NCBI RefSeq assembly: GCF_011043555.1
Contig: NZ_JAAKGS010000009.1
Coordinates: 1-64,000 of the forward strand
Direction: 5' to 3'
Length of the DNA: 64,000 nucleotides
Source: Sphingobacterium sp. SGR-19
GTDB taxonomy: Bacteria > Bacteroidota > Bacteroidia > Sphingobacteriales > Sphingobacteriaceae
Shown: one piece after another, positions 35,387 to 43,722 of the stretch
Numbering within the stretch: the first letter of the stretch is position 1
Layout: each line of letters begins with the position of its first letter
The notes under the pieces: model-generated
What the model was told of the DNA's origin: nothing
What the model saw: only the letters and a program-made list of their open reading frames with translations
Database searches by the model: none
Translations under genes and position numbers: made by a program

Positions 35387-36326
35387 ATCCTATCTCTTTT
35401 ATTTCAACCCGAACTGCGTAAGAACGGGGACGTACTCCCCGTCCGTATTTGATAGCATAATGTTTGGTAAACTCAGCGCCGAAATACAAAATAGCTGCGG
35501 AGTAATACACGAAACTCAGCAAGATTATAATCGAACCGGCTGCCCCAAACGAGCTTGCGGTAACGTTGGACGACAGATACCAGGAAATAAGAGATTTCCC
35601 TAATAAAAAAAGTAAGGCGGTGAAGATGGCACCCCATAATACATCACGAAAGCGCGTTCTAGCATCAGGAAGAAAAGCAAAAACACAAGCAAATAAGGTT
35701 GCGATAATTAAAAACGATACACCGGTATTAATTAGGTTGATCATCTGTAGGTTGATGTTTGGAATATATTCACTCAAAAAATCACCCACTTTGCCCATCA
35801 ACAGGCCGATTACACTGCTGAGAATTAGGGAGACCATAAGAAGGAATCCCAAACCCAAAATCATCGAGAAAGAAAGAAGACGGTCGATAATGATTTTCAA
35901 CCAACCCTTTTTAGGCTTCACTTTAATATGCCAGATTTCGTTGATGGAATTTTGTATATCGACAAATATCGTTGTGGAAGAAAAAACAAGTACACCGATA
36001 CCGATGTAAAGTCCTATGCTGTTTTTACTCTCCAGAGATATTTTTTTTATGGCATTATCCAACATATTGGTGATGTCCGGTCCCATAAGCTGATTAAGCT
36101 CCATCATAATCTCGTCGCGCGCGCCCGTTGGGGAATCCATTTGGCTACCATAAAAAAAACCTAGTGCCCAAATTAAGATTAAAATCAAGGGGCCGATGGA
36201 GAATACGGTATAATACGCTAAAGAAGCACTTTTTTTAAGACATTTATCGGCAAGAAAACTATTGATAGTATCTAATATCAATTGTCCAAATCCTTTTAGT
36301 TTTTGCCAAAGTGTTTCTTTCTCCAT
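35385..36326 (-). CDS. YihY/BrkB (UPF0761) family inner membrane protein
   Basis: A 313-residue polytopic protein of the YihY/virulence factor BrkB family. About six membrane helices can be seen, starting with SASLAYYTVFSIGPLILILI and including SSTTIFVDIQNSINEIW and FGAAGSIIILLSFVYYSA, two conserved blocks of the family. The function is unresolved; transport has been suggested. It lies 16 bp downstream of the acyl-CoA synthetase gene on the minus strand and is probably cotranscribed with it. Confidence 0.9.
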   Translation of the reverse strand: MEKETLWQKLKGFGQLILDTINSFLADKCLKKSASLAYYTVFSIGPLILILIWALGFFYGSQMDSPTGARDEIMMELNQLMGPDITNMLDNAIKKISLESKNSIGLYIGIGVLVFSSTTIFVDIQNSINEIWHIKVKPKKGWLKIIIDRLLSFSMILGLGFLLMVSLILSSVIGLLMGKVGDFLSEYIPNINLQMINLINTGVSFLIIATLFACVFAFLPDARTRFRDVLWGAIFTALLFLLGKSLISWYLSSNVTASSFGAAGSIIILLSFVYYSAAILYFGAEFTKHYAIKYGRGVRPRSYAVRVEIKEIG

Positions 36327-36342
36327 ATGTGTAATTTCGTTT

Positions 36343-38103
36343 TTAATGTTCGTATAGCCGGTTGATTATAGATTCTGTATTTTTTAAAATAACTTTTCGT
36401 TTCAAGCTCAGCTTCGGCGTCAGTTCACCGTCGTCGATGGTCCATTCTTTGGGAAGTAACTCAAATTTTTTTACTTTTTCCCACTGCCCAAAGCCGGTAT
36501 TTAAGCGATCGATCTCCCGCTGATATTTTTCGATGACTTGCCTATCCTTAACAACCTCCTCCTTCGAAACAAAAGGTATGCCTTTATGTTTGCACCATTT
36601 TTCCAATTCCTCGAAAGCAGGCACAATTAATGCTGCTGGGAAACGCTGATTTTCACCAATAACCATCACTTGCGCAATCAATATAGACTCCATCAGCTTG
36701 TTTTCCACTGCCTGCGGTGCTACATATTTACCGCCAGCGGTCTTAAACATCTCTTTTTTCCGATCAGTAATTTTAAGAAAGCCATCTGGCGTAATCTCTC
36801 CAATGTCTCCTGTGTGTAAATAACCGTCTCCATCAATGACTTCACGAGTGGCTTCTTCATTCTTATAGTAGCCCGGACTTATGCTTGGACCCTTAACAAG
36901 GATCTCCCCGTCACCTGCAATTTTCACATCTAGATTCTTCAATACCCGTCCTACGGTGCCGAATTTTACGTCAGTTCCCGCAGGTGAGTTGACCGCTATG
37001 ACAGGGGATGTTTCCGTTAGCCCATATCCTTCTAAGACCTTAATGTTTGCAGCCCAAAAAACGCGAGCTAAACGTTCTTGAAGCGCGGCACCGCCGGATA
37101 CGATTAAATTAATATTGCCACCGAGAGCGTCGCGCCATTTAGAGAAAATAAGCTTTCGTGCAATGGCCAATTTGATGTTATAGAATAAGCCATTTTTTGG
37201 AGGTTCTTGGTATTGATGCCCTAGTTCTACAGCCCAGAAAAAAAGGGCCTTTTTTAGGCCAGTCAACGCTTTCCCTTTTTCGATTATTTTATCGTATACT
37301 TTCTCTAAGACCCTGGGTACGGTCGTGAAAATCTGCGGTTTTACATCATTGATATCGGCTACGATATTATCCAGATTCTCCGCATAATAGATTTGGATAC
37401 CTTTTGAGAGGTAGATATAAAAAACCATCCGTTCGAAAATATGACAGAGCGGCAGAAAACTTATAGCTTTATTTGTGTCTTTTGGAACCAGATGCTGACA
37501 GGCTTCTACATTGCTGAGAATATTTTTGTGCGTGAGGAGTACTCCTTTAGGTTTTCCGGTGGTGCCTGAAGTGTATATCAAGGTGAGCAAATCATCACTT
37601 TGAACTGTATCTCGATACGGTTGTAGATTGATATCTTGCCGCGAACCGGACTCTATCAACTCTTGGTAACGCGGTTCATCTGCTACAGCATCAAATGTAT
37701 AAATTTCCACAGATAATTGTTGATCTTGTATAGCTTGTTCTGCTTTATGAGTCAATTCTGCATTGCTTGTAAACAGTAACTTTACTTCGGCGTTGTTGAG
37801 GATATACGAGAGATCGTGGGCCGCTAACGTTGGATATAAGGGGACAGTAACGATGCCCAGTTGGTTACAGGCAAAGTCTACAATATTCCATTCAGGCCGG
37901 TTGCCGGACATCAAAGCAACTTTATCACCCTTTTTTAATCCTTTGGATAAAAGGGCTTTACTCAAATTGTCGGTAAGCTCGGTAAAGCGATCGTGCGAGT
38001 AGAGTTGCCACTCTCCATCCTTTTTTCCTGCAACCATACAGCTGCTGGCATTTGCAGAGGTATATCTATCCAGAACATCAAACAATCTATTTAATTGACT
38101 CAT
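36343..38103 (-). CDS. Long-chain fatty acid-CoA ligase (AMP-forming)
   Basis: A 586-residue ANL-superfamily enzyme similar to FadD15/FAA1-type synthetases. The ATP-binding P-loop is LIYTSGTTGKPKGVLLTH (about residue 173). GYGLTETSPVIAVN gives the adenylate motif, and HTGDIGEITPDGFLKITDRK the A8 hinge region with its Asp. It activates long-chain fatty acids to acyl-CoA via acyl-AMP. An AMP-binding N-terminal block and a PQAVENKLMES C-terminal segment complete the fold. It is the first gene of a two-gene unit with the BrkB-type gene. Confidence 0.93.
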   Translation of the reverse strand: MSQLNRLFDVLDRYTSANASSCMVAGKKDGEWQLYSHDRFTELTDNLSKALLSKGLKKGDKVALMSGNRPEWNIVDFACNQLGIVTVPLYPTLAAHDLSYILNNAEVKLLFTSNAELTHKAEQAIQDQQLSVEIYTFDAVADEPRYQELIESGSRQDINLQPYRDTVQSDDLLTLIYTSGTTGKPKGVLLTHKNILSNVEACQHLVPKDTNKAISFLPLCHIFERMVFYIYLSKGIQIYYAENLDNIVADINDVKPQIFTTVPRVLEKVYDKIIEKGKALTGLKKALFFWAVELGHQYQEPPKNGLFYNIKLAIARKLIFSKWRDALGGNINLIVSGGAALQERLARVFWAANIKVLEGYGLTETSPVIAVNSPAGTDVKFGTVGRVLKNLDVKIAGDGEILVKGPSISPGYYKNEEATREVIDGDGYLHTGDIGEITPDGFLKITDRKKEMFKTAGGKYVAPQAVENKLMESILIAQVMVIGENQRFPAALIVPAFEELEKWCKHKGIPFVSKEEVVKDRQVIEKYQREIDRLNTGFGQWEKVKKFELLPKEWTIDDGELTPKLSLKRKVILKNTESIINRLYEH

Positions 38104-38186
38104 ATAGCGTTTCCGTTAAGAGGTTCACAATCTGTTTTTTTCTATACTAAGATAACGTTTTATCGACAAAAATGTTAACTACGCCA

Positions 38187-38194
38187 CAAATTTA
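38187..38194 (-). promoter_or_regulatory. -7 box upstream of the acyl-CoA ligase gene
   Basis: The minus strand reads TAAATTTG, an exact TAnnTTTG. The leader to the ATG at 38103 would be about 78 nt. The -33 element is not clear. Confidence 0.4.
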
Positions 38195-38220
38195 ACCGCG
38201 AATGATAACAGAATTTAACT

Positions 38221-38250
38221 TTTGAACGTTTAAATAAAGTAGTACTTTTG
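38221..38250 (+). promoter_or_regulatory. Promoter of the small outer-membrane protein gene
   Basis: TTTG at 38221-38224 and TACTTTTG at 38243-38250 with an 18-bp spacer fit the Bacteroidota consensus. The ATG at 38278 is 27 bp downstream. Confidence 0.7.
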
Positions 38251-38277
38251 ACGTACGTAAAACTTAGTATAATATTC

Positions 38278-38805
38278 ATGAAGAAAGCAAATTGGCTGTT
38301 ATTGACATTAGGAATTATTTTATTTTCGTTTGATACATCATGGGCGCAATTGGATAGCCAGCATGCTGCGGGTGGACGTTTTGGAAGTGCCACCGGTTTT
38401 AGTTACCGTTATACGTTGGCTGATGATCGAGCTGTAGAGGGGATTCTCAGTATACAGAGCAATTCTAAATCAAGGCGCTTCCGACTGGTCGGACTTTATC
38501 AGTATCATAGACCTTTGGCGGAAAATTTTACTTGGTTCTATGGATTCGGAGGTAGTGTGGGGAGTTTTCGATACAAATCTGAGGTCATTCAGACAACAAA
38601 TCCGGATGGTTCCGTTACAACGAGACGTACAGACCCAAAATCGGAACTAGCGTTGAGTATAGACGGTATTGTGGGGGTTGAATACAATATTCCGACGACA
38701 CCACTTTCCGTTTCGCTGGACGTTAAACCTTATTTTGACTTTTTGCAGGAGAGTTCTATCCGGCTCATAGATCCATTTGGCCTGACTATTCGATATAAAT
38801 TTTAG
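38278..38805 (+). CDS. Small outer-membrane beta-barrel-like protein
   Basis: A 175-residue exported protein. The signal peptide ends in SWAQ (about residue 23). The mature part is rich in alternating aromatic and polar residues (GFSYRYTLADDRAVEGILSI, NFTWFYGFGGSVGSFRYKSE) and ends in IRYKF with a C-terminal Phe, as in outer-membrane barrels inserted by BAM. An eight-strand barrel is likely; the function is unknown. The start is the ATG at 38278, since an in-frame TTG at 38248 overlaps the -7 promoter box. It is a single-gene unit with its own promoter and a hairpin after the stop. Confidence 0.75.
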   Translation: MKKANWLLLTLGIILFSFDTSWAQLDSQHAAGGRFGSATGFSYRYTLADDRAVEGILSIQSNSKSRRFRLVGLYQYHRPLAENFTWFYGFGGSVGSFRYKSEVIQTTNPDGSVTTRRTDPKSELALSIDGIVGVEYNIPTTPLSVSLDVKPYFDFLQESSIRLIDPFGLTIRYKF

Positions 38806-38819
38806 AAGAAGAGCTAAAG

Positions 38820-38850
38820 GCATGCGTATTGGATTTCGCGGTACGCATGC
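38820..38850. terminator. Hairpin between convergent genes
   Basis: Perfect 9-bp stem GCATGCGTA/TACGCATGC (38820-38828 and 38842-38850) with a 13-nt loop. It is followed by A/T-rich sequence but no continuous T run. Confidence 0.6.
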
Positions 38851-38858
38851 TATTATTC

Positions 38859-40478
38859 CTATATTAGATTTTTGTCAATACCTATTTTCATGACCAGACC
38901 TTCAAACTCATCTCTGTTCCCAGCGGCTTTATTCCTCATTTTTGTTCTGTAATTATAGATAGTTGAGACCGAGTAGCGGAGGAAATAAGCAATTTTTATA
39001 CTGTCTGTAATGCCTAGACGGATTAGAGCAAAAATACGAAGGTCGGGCGTTAGGTTATTGTTGGTTTTGAAACTGATTCTTTCTTCTTCTAATAATAACT
39101 TGTTTATTTCTTCAACAAAATTTGGAAATAAGCGTAATATTGTCTCGTCAAAATTTTTATAGAATTCCTCAAGATTATCTTTTGGGTCTAACGATAAATC
39201 GATGAATTTCAATAGCGCTTGCTCCCCCTGTGTTTTAGCTATCTTTTGAGCTTTCAACCTGAATTGCTCTATTTTTGAAAGATAATCGGAAAAATGTCCG
39301 ATATATAAACCGATATATTCTTCCTTAAGAATATTTGAATCCGAAAGACTCTGATTACTTTCCATTAACAGTTTGTTGGACCTTGATAATTCATCTTTTG
39401 TTATTGATAATCTTTTCTTTTGTTTATACACATATATTAACGTGAAGAAGATGAACGCTAACAATACCATTATAATTACAAGGATAGTTAGCAATAATAT
39501 TTGGCGTTGGTTTTCCTTTTTCTGATAGGCTTTATCAATAAAATCGAACATTTCGGAAGATTCAAGCGTCCGAAGTCTGGCGTTATAGAATATCGCATCC
39601 TGCATCGAACATTTCATATAACTATATGCACGGTTTACATCCCCATATTCAAACAGAACAGCTGCTAGTCTTCGGAGTGACATATACTCTTTTACCCCAC
39701 TTTTGATATCAGCAATTGCCGATCTTGCAAGATACTCGATAGCTTTGTCCGTGTCCCCCTTCTCTTCATATACTTTAGCTATAGAATAAGCTAAAATGGC
39801 AGCCTCCCGTTCTTCAGGATCGAGATCAGCATATGCATCACGGAGATCCCTTAAGGCTTGATCATATTGCTTTTCTTGTTGTATAAGGCGTTCTGTATTT
39901 ACGTATATATAATCCATTGGTGATAGGGCTTCCCCTGAGACTAATCTGTTTCTTAATGAGGATGTTATTGTTTGATATCTCTTTTTTTCATCGTTGTTTT
40001 CAGACGTTTTTATTAATAAATTATAAACGGACATTTTTGTATACAAATAAAATGTTTTTAGATCGTTTGAGATTCTTAACGTATCTACCGTATTCAATAT
40101 ATCCACAGATTCTTTGAGTAATCCCATTGTTTTTAATATACGGACACGGAAAAGCTCAGAATCAATGTATTCTTCATAATCGTTGGCCTGCAGCGCATAC
40201 TTTTCTAATTTTCGGGTGTACAAAAGTGCTGAATCAGTCATAAATACAATATAGTGAAGACAGATTTCTTTCGTAATAGCAATCTGATCTTTCACATCGG
40301 AAGATACGTGTAGCCTCGTCTTTAAACTATCGATAGAACTCTCTTTTTTTGCCGCGTATATAGCCTTATCCTGAATAGCCTTATCTAATACATGCAGTAA
40401 TGAATCAAGTTGTTTATGGTATGCATTAGTTGTAGGGATTGAAGATATAAGGAATATAATTAATAATAAACTTTTCAT
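38859..40478 (-). CDS. DUF6377 regulator (SusR-like), predicted regulator of the mannan locus
   Basis: A 539-residue membrane-spanning regulator of the DUF6377 type. It has a signal or anchor at residues 1-19 and a periplasmic TPR-like helical region (about 20-315, e.g. AILAYSIAKVYEEKGDTDKA). One membrane helix (about 325-350) is followed by a coiled-coil and a cytoplasmic C-terminal domain. The C-terminus has LRIFALIRLGITDSIKIAYF and RYSVSTIYNYRTKMRNKA, a LuxR/HTH-like segment common to this family. It is divergent from the GH125-led mannan locus, so it most likely senses a mannan fragment in the periplasm and activates that operon. A direct ligand cannot be inferred. Confidence 0.85.
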   Translation of the reverse strand: MKSLLLIIFLISSIPTTNAYHKQLDSLLHVLDKAIQDKAIYAAKKESSIDSLKTRLHVSSDVKDQIAITKEICLHYIVFMTDSALLYTRKLEKYALQANDYEEYIDSELFRVRILKTMGLLKESVDILNTVDTLRISNDLKTFYLYTKMSVYNLLIKTSENNDEKKRYQTITSSLRNRLVSGEALSPMDYIYVNTERLIQQEKQYDQALRDLRDAYADLDPEEREAAILAYSIAKVYEEKGDTDKAIEYLARSAIADIKSGVKEYMSLRRLAAVLFEYGDVNRAYSYMKCSMQDAIFYNARLRTLESSEMFDFIDKAYQKKENQRQILLLTILVIIMVLLAFIFFTLIYVYKQKKRLSITKDELSRSNKLLMESNQSLSDSNILKEEYIGLYIGHFSDYLSKIEQFRLKAQKIAKTQGEQALLKFIDLSLDPKDNLEEFYKNFDETILRLFPNFVEEINKLLLEEERISFKTNNNLTPDLRIFALIRLGITDSIKIAYFLRYSVSTIYNYRTKMRNKAAGNRDEFEGLVMKIGIDKNLI

Positions 40479-40551
40479 ACTTGGTATAATAAGGAGCGAA
40501 TTAAATACAATAAAGGTTGCTATAAAAATAATCGGATAAAATACGCTTCTT

Positions 40552-40559
40552 CAAAACTA
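40552..40559 (-). promoter_or_regulatory. -7 box of the DUF6377 regulator gene
   Basis: The minus strand reads TAGTTTTG, an exact TAnnTTTG element. The leader to the ATG at 40478 would be about 68 nt. Confidence 0.45.
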
Positions 40560-40796
40560 CAAAATAATATTATTTTATAAACATTGCTATATGAAGATAT
40601 GGCTTTATAGTATACTATTTTTATTGGAAAGGGAGTGAAAAATTTCGAGATGAAAAAATTTAATGCGTTTATTCACTACATTATGTGTATGTTGGTGTTT
40701 GTGTAAGTATTTGTTTACGAGTTGTTTAAGTTTTATTTATCCTGTATTCTTACTACATTGAGGGGAATCGGTATAAAAGAACACTTTAAAATCTGA

Positions 40797-40804
40797 TAAC
40801 TTTG
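40797..40804 (+). promoter_or_regulatory. Candidate -7 box of the mannan utilization operon
   Basis: TAACTTTG matches TAnnTTTG but lacks a clear TTTG 18-21 bp upstream, consistent with a promoter that needs an activator. The leader to the GH125 start would be about 170 nt. Confidence 0.4.
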
Positions 40805-40929
40805 ATTTCTCAAAACTAAATTATAAATCTTTGCACATGGTAAACTTACTAAATGAACAATGCTGACATCCGATATCAGAGCGTAGTAGTTACTTCGCGT
40901 ATTCTAAATGACGAAAAAACGATCACATG

Positions 40930-40943
40930 GGAGATGTATCTCC
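40930..40943 (+). promoter_or_regulatory. Palindrome in the leader of the GH125 gene
   Basis: GGAGAT-GT-ATCTCC lies 35 bp before the GTG start. It could be a regulator site or an RNA hairpin near the ribosome entry region. Confidence 0.35.
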
Positions 40944-40978
40944 AATACAATTAATTTATCACTTTATAACGAAAATCT

Positions 40979-42397
40979 GTGAAACGAAGAACTTTTATTA
41001 AAAATTCGGCTATACTTGGAGCAGGTATATTGGCCCACAATTTTTCTCATGCTAACCCAAATTTGGCATTTCCCCTAGTGAGGACTAAGGAACCAGACAG
41101 GCATTTCAAAAGTGACGTCATTGAGGGACTTATCAAAGAATTTCAGTCCAATGTAGCAGACAAAGAACTGGGCTGGCTATTTAACAATTGTTTGCCGAAT
41201 ACTTTAGACACTACTATTTATGATGAGTCAACCTCAAATCAAAAGCTGACTTATGTCATTACCGGAGATATTGATGCGATGTGGCTGCGGGATAGTAGCG
41301 CGCAGGTCTGGCCGTATCTACCTTTTATGCGAAAAGACCAGAACCTCCAGAACCTAATCCTCGGATTGATCAATAAACAGTCTAAGTGTATCAATATCGA
41401 TCCATACGCCAATGCGTTCTATAACGACCCGACGAAAAAAGGCGAATGGTTTTCGGATCATACGGATATGAAGCCGGGAATCCATGAACGCAAATGGGAG
41501 ATTGATTCACTCTGTTATCCAATACGCCTCGCTTATGCCTATTGGAAGGAAACAAATGATACGACCCCTTTTGACAACGAATGGGTGCAAGCGCAAGAAA
41601 ATATCTATAAGACATTTGTTGAGCAACAGCGCAAGGAAAACTTAGGGCCTTATAAATTCGAACGTACGACGTCGCGTGGAACAGATACCTTGCAGGTCGA
41701 CGGATATGGTTATCCTGTTAATCCAGTGGGTTTGATCTGTTCAAGTTTTCGCCCATCCGACGACTGTAGTATATTCTTATTCTTGATCCCAGCCAACCTG
41801 TTTGCGGTAGTTAGCCTGCGACAGTCCGCTGAAATCTTACGTCAAGTCAAAAACAACACGGAGTTGGCGGCTAAAATGGAAGCATTGGCCAATGAAGTCG
41901 AAGATGCGGTTACCAAGTATGGTATCATCGATCATCCAGTACACGGACGTGTCTATGCTTACGAAGTAGATGGATTTGGCAGTTACATGATGATGGACGA
42001 TGCCAATGTGCCCAGTCTGTTGTCGTTACCGTATCTTGGTGCGGTGGACATTAATGATGAGGTCTACCAACGCACCCGACGTTTTGTGCTGTCGGCGAAC
42101 AATCCTTTCTATTTCAAAGGAAAAGTAGCGGCTGGCATCGGCGGTCCACATATTGGTCGGGATATGATATGGCCTATGGCACTGATTATTCAAGCCCTGA
42201 CCTCCATAAACGATGAGGAAATACGTCAATGTATCAAGACGTTGAAAAATACCCATGGTGACACCGGATTTATGCACGAATCGTTTCACAAGGATGATCC
42301 GAAAAAGTTTACCCGGCACTGGTTTGCCTGGACAAACACCTTATTCGGTGAATTATTATGGAAGGTTTACAAAGAGAAACCGAATTTGTTAGTATAA
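40979..42397 (+). CDS. GH125 exo-alpha-1,6-mannosidase
   Basis: A 472-residue glycoside hydrolase family 125 enzyme, metal-independent and specific for non-reducing alpha-1,6-mannose. Conserved blocks are GDIDAMWLRDSSAQVWPYLP, SSFRPSDDCS (Asp261/262, where the general acid of the family lies) and FMHESFHKDDP (Glu434, expected general base). The N-terminus, KRRTFIKNSAILGAGILA, has a twin-arginine-like signal, so it is probably exported folded to the periplasm. The start is a GTG at 40979, chosen because the RR signal begins right there. It heads the mannan operon and should trim linear alpha-1,6-mannooligosaccharides made by the GH76 enzymes. Confidence 0.93.
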   Translation: MKRRTFIKNSAILGAGILAHNFSHANPNLAFPLVRTKEPDRHFKSDVIEGLIKEFQSNVADKELGWLFNNCLPNTLDTTIYDESTSNQKLTYVITGDIDAMWLRDSSAQVWPYLPFMRKDQNLQNLILGLINKQSKCINIDPYANAFYNDPTKKGEWFSDHTDMKPGIHERKWEIDSLCYPIRLAYAYWKETNDTTPFDNEWVQAQENIYKTFVEQQRKENLGPYKFERTTSRGTDTLQVDGYGYPVNPVGLICSSFRPSDDCSIFLFLIPANLFAVVSLRQSAEILRQVKNNTELAAKMEALANEVEDAVTKYGIIDHPVHGRVYAYEVDGFGSYMMMDDANVPSLLSLPYLGAVDINDEVYQRTRRFVLSANNPFYFKGKVAAGIGGPHIGRDMIWPMALIIQALTSINDEEIRQCIKTLKNTHGDTGFMHESFHKDDPKKFTRHWFAWTNTLFGELLWKVYKEKPNLLV

Positions 42398-42424
42398 ACC
42401 ATACAAAAACTACCATATAATACA

Positions 42425-43681
42425 ATGAAAGAAAACGTAACTTTTACAGAAAAGAAGTATCTGATAACACTTGTTTTTGTCACTTCGTTATTCATGTTTT
42501 GGGGGATTGCCATTACCATGGGAGATGTGCTTAACAAGCATTTCCAAACGGTACTGAATGTCTCTAAAGCCGATTCGGGTTTAGTTCAATTTTCAATCTT
42601 TGGGGCATATTTTATTATGAGTGTTCCCGCCGGATTGTTTATGAAGAAATTTGGATATAAGAATGGCGTTTTGTTAGGCTTGGTTCTTTTCGCTGTGGGA
42701 TCATTCCTGTTTGTCCCTGCAGCTAACACAGTCTCTTTTGGTTTTTTCAGAGTAGCACTTTTTATTCTTGGTTGTGGCCTAGCCACGTTAGAGACAGTTG
42801 CGCATCCTTTTATGGCGTCATTGGGAGATCAGCGCAGCAGCGAGCGTAGGGTAAATTTTGCGCAGGCATTCAATGCGGTCGGTACGATGATCGGCCCGGC
42901 TATAGGTACCTATTTTCTGCTTCGAGGTACAGATATCTTACCAGACGAAGGGTTGGATTCGGTAAAAAACCTGTATACCGTTATAGGTGTTGTTATTCTC
43001 CTTATTGCATTATGTTTTTCTTTTGTGAAGGTACCCTCGTTAGAAAATCCCCATGCCAGTGTCGACAACATCGATGCAGCAGCGGTCAATGTAGACCTTA
43101 CCCCGGGGAAAAACCTGTTCCAGCATAGACATTTTGTGTGGGCCGTAGTTGCACAGTTCTTTAATGTTGCCGCACAAGGAGGCACATGGGCCTTTTTTAT
43201 CAATTACGGACACGACGTTATGGGGTTTTCCAGTGAAAAAGCGGGAAGCTATCTGGTGTTATTTATGGGGATGATGTTGTTAGGGCGGTTTGTGGGTACA
43301 TTCTTGATGAAGTTTATAGCGAGTAATAAGCTTTTGGCGGCGTATGCCTTACTTAATATTCTGATGTGCGTTGTGGTAGCTCAGGGATGGGGATGGGTCT
43401 CGTTTATAGCACTGCTATGTGTCAACTTTTTCTTCAGTATCATGTTCCCTACAATTTTTAGTTTAGGGTTGAAAAACCTCGGAGGACACACGCAGCAGGC
43501 GTCTTCTTTCATTTCTATGGGAGTTGTTGGAGGAGCAGTATTTCCTTTTTTAATGGGATTGGTCGCCGACACAGATATTGCTGCAGCCTTTTATTTACCG
43601 ATAGTATGTTATATCATTATATTTTTATTTGGTGCTAAATTCTATAAAGTGCAGCACGCATTGCCGCCTAATCACCAGTAA
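42425..43681 (+). CDS. FHS-family sugar MFS transporter (FucP-like)
   Basis: A 418-residue 12-helix permease of the fucose-H+ symporter family. LFMFWGIAITMGDVLNKHFQ at the N-terminus, FGAYFIMSVPAGLFMKKFGY and LATLETVAHPFMASLGDQR are family blocks. In this context it is expected to import mannose (or a short mannoside) released in the periplasm. Close relatives transport glucose, galactose, GlcNAc or fucose, so the sugar is inferred from the locus only. It sits 27 bp after the GH125 gene. Confidence 0.88.
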   Translation: MKENVTFTEKKYLITLVFVTSLFMFWGIAITMGDVLNKHFQTVLNVSKADSGLVQFSIFGAYFIMSVPAGLFMKKFGYKNGVLLGLVLFAVGSFLFVPAANTVSFGFFRVALFILGCGLATLETVAHPFMASLGDQRSSERRVNFAQAFNAVGTMIGPAIGTYFLLRGTDILPDEGLDSVKNLYTVIGVVILLIALCFSFVKVPSLENPHASVDNIDAAAVNVDLTPGKNLFQHRHFVWAVVAQFFNVAAQGGTWAFFINYGHDVMGFSSEKAGSYLVLFMGMMLLGRFVGTFLMKFIASNKLLAAYALLNILMCVVVAQGWGWVSFIALLCVNFFFSIMFPTIFSLGLKNLGGHTQQASSFISMGVVGGAVFPFLMGLVADTDIAAAFYLPIVCYIIIFLFGAKFYKVQHALPPNHQ

Positions 43682-43722
43682 ACTAATTACTGTTACGATA
43701 AACCATATAAACTATTATTTTT

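Larger units (their letters stand above)
40479..40978. other. 500-bp intergenic region between the mannan-locus regulator and the GH125 gene
   Basis: A/T-rich divergent control region. It holds a minus-strand -7 box at 40552-40559, a 16-bp A/T palindrome (AAAATAATATTATTTT, 40561-40576), a plus-strand -7 box at 40797-40804, and a GC-containing palindrome at 40930-40943. No gene longer than ten codons with coding character was found. Its size leaves room for regulator binding sites or a long leader RNA. Confidence 0.6.

Noticed and set aside
38248..38277. In-frame TTG start for the small outer-membrane protein
   Set aside because: The codon overlaps the TACTTTTG -7 box; the signal peptide starts at the ATG at 38278.
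40837..40866. Nine-codon open frame in the GH125 leader that could be a leader peptide
   Set aside because: Too short to support; no RBS, no regulatory amino-acid run.
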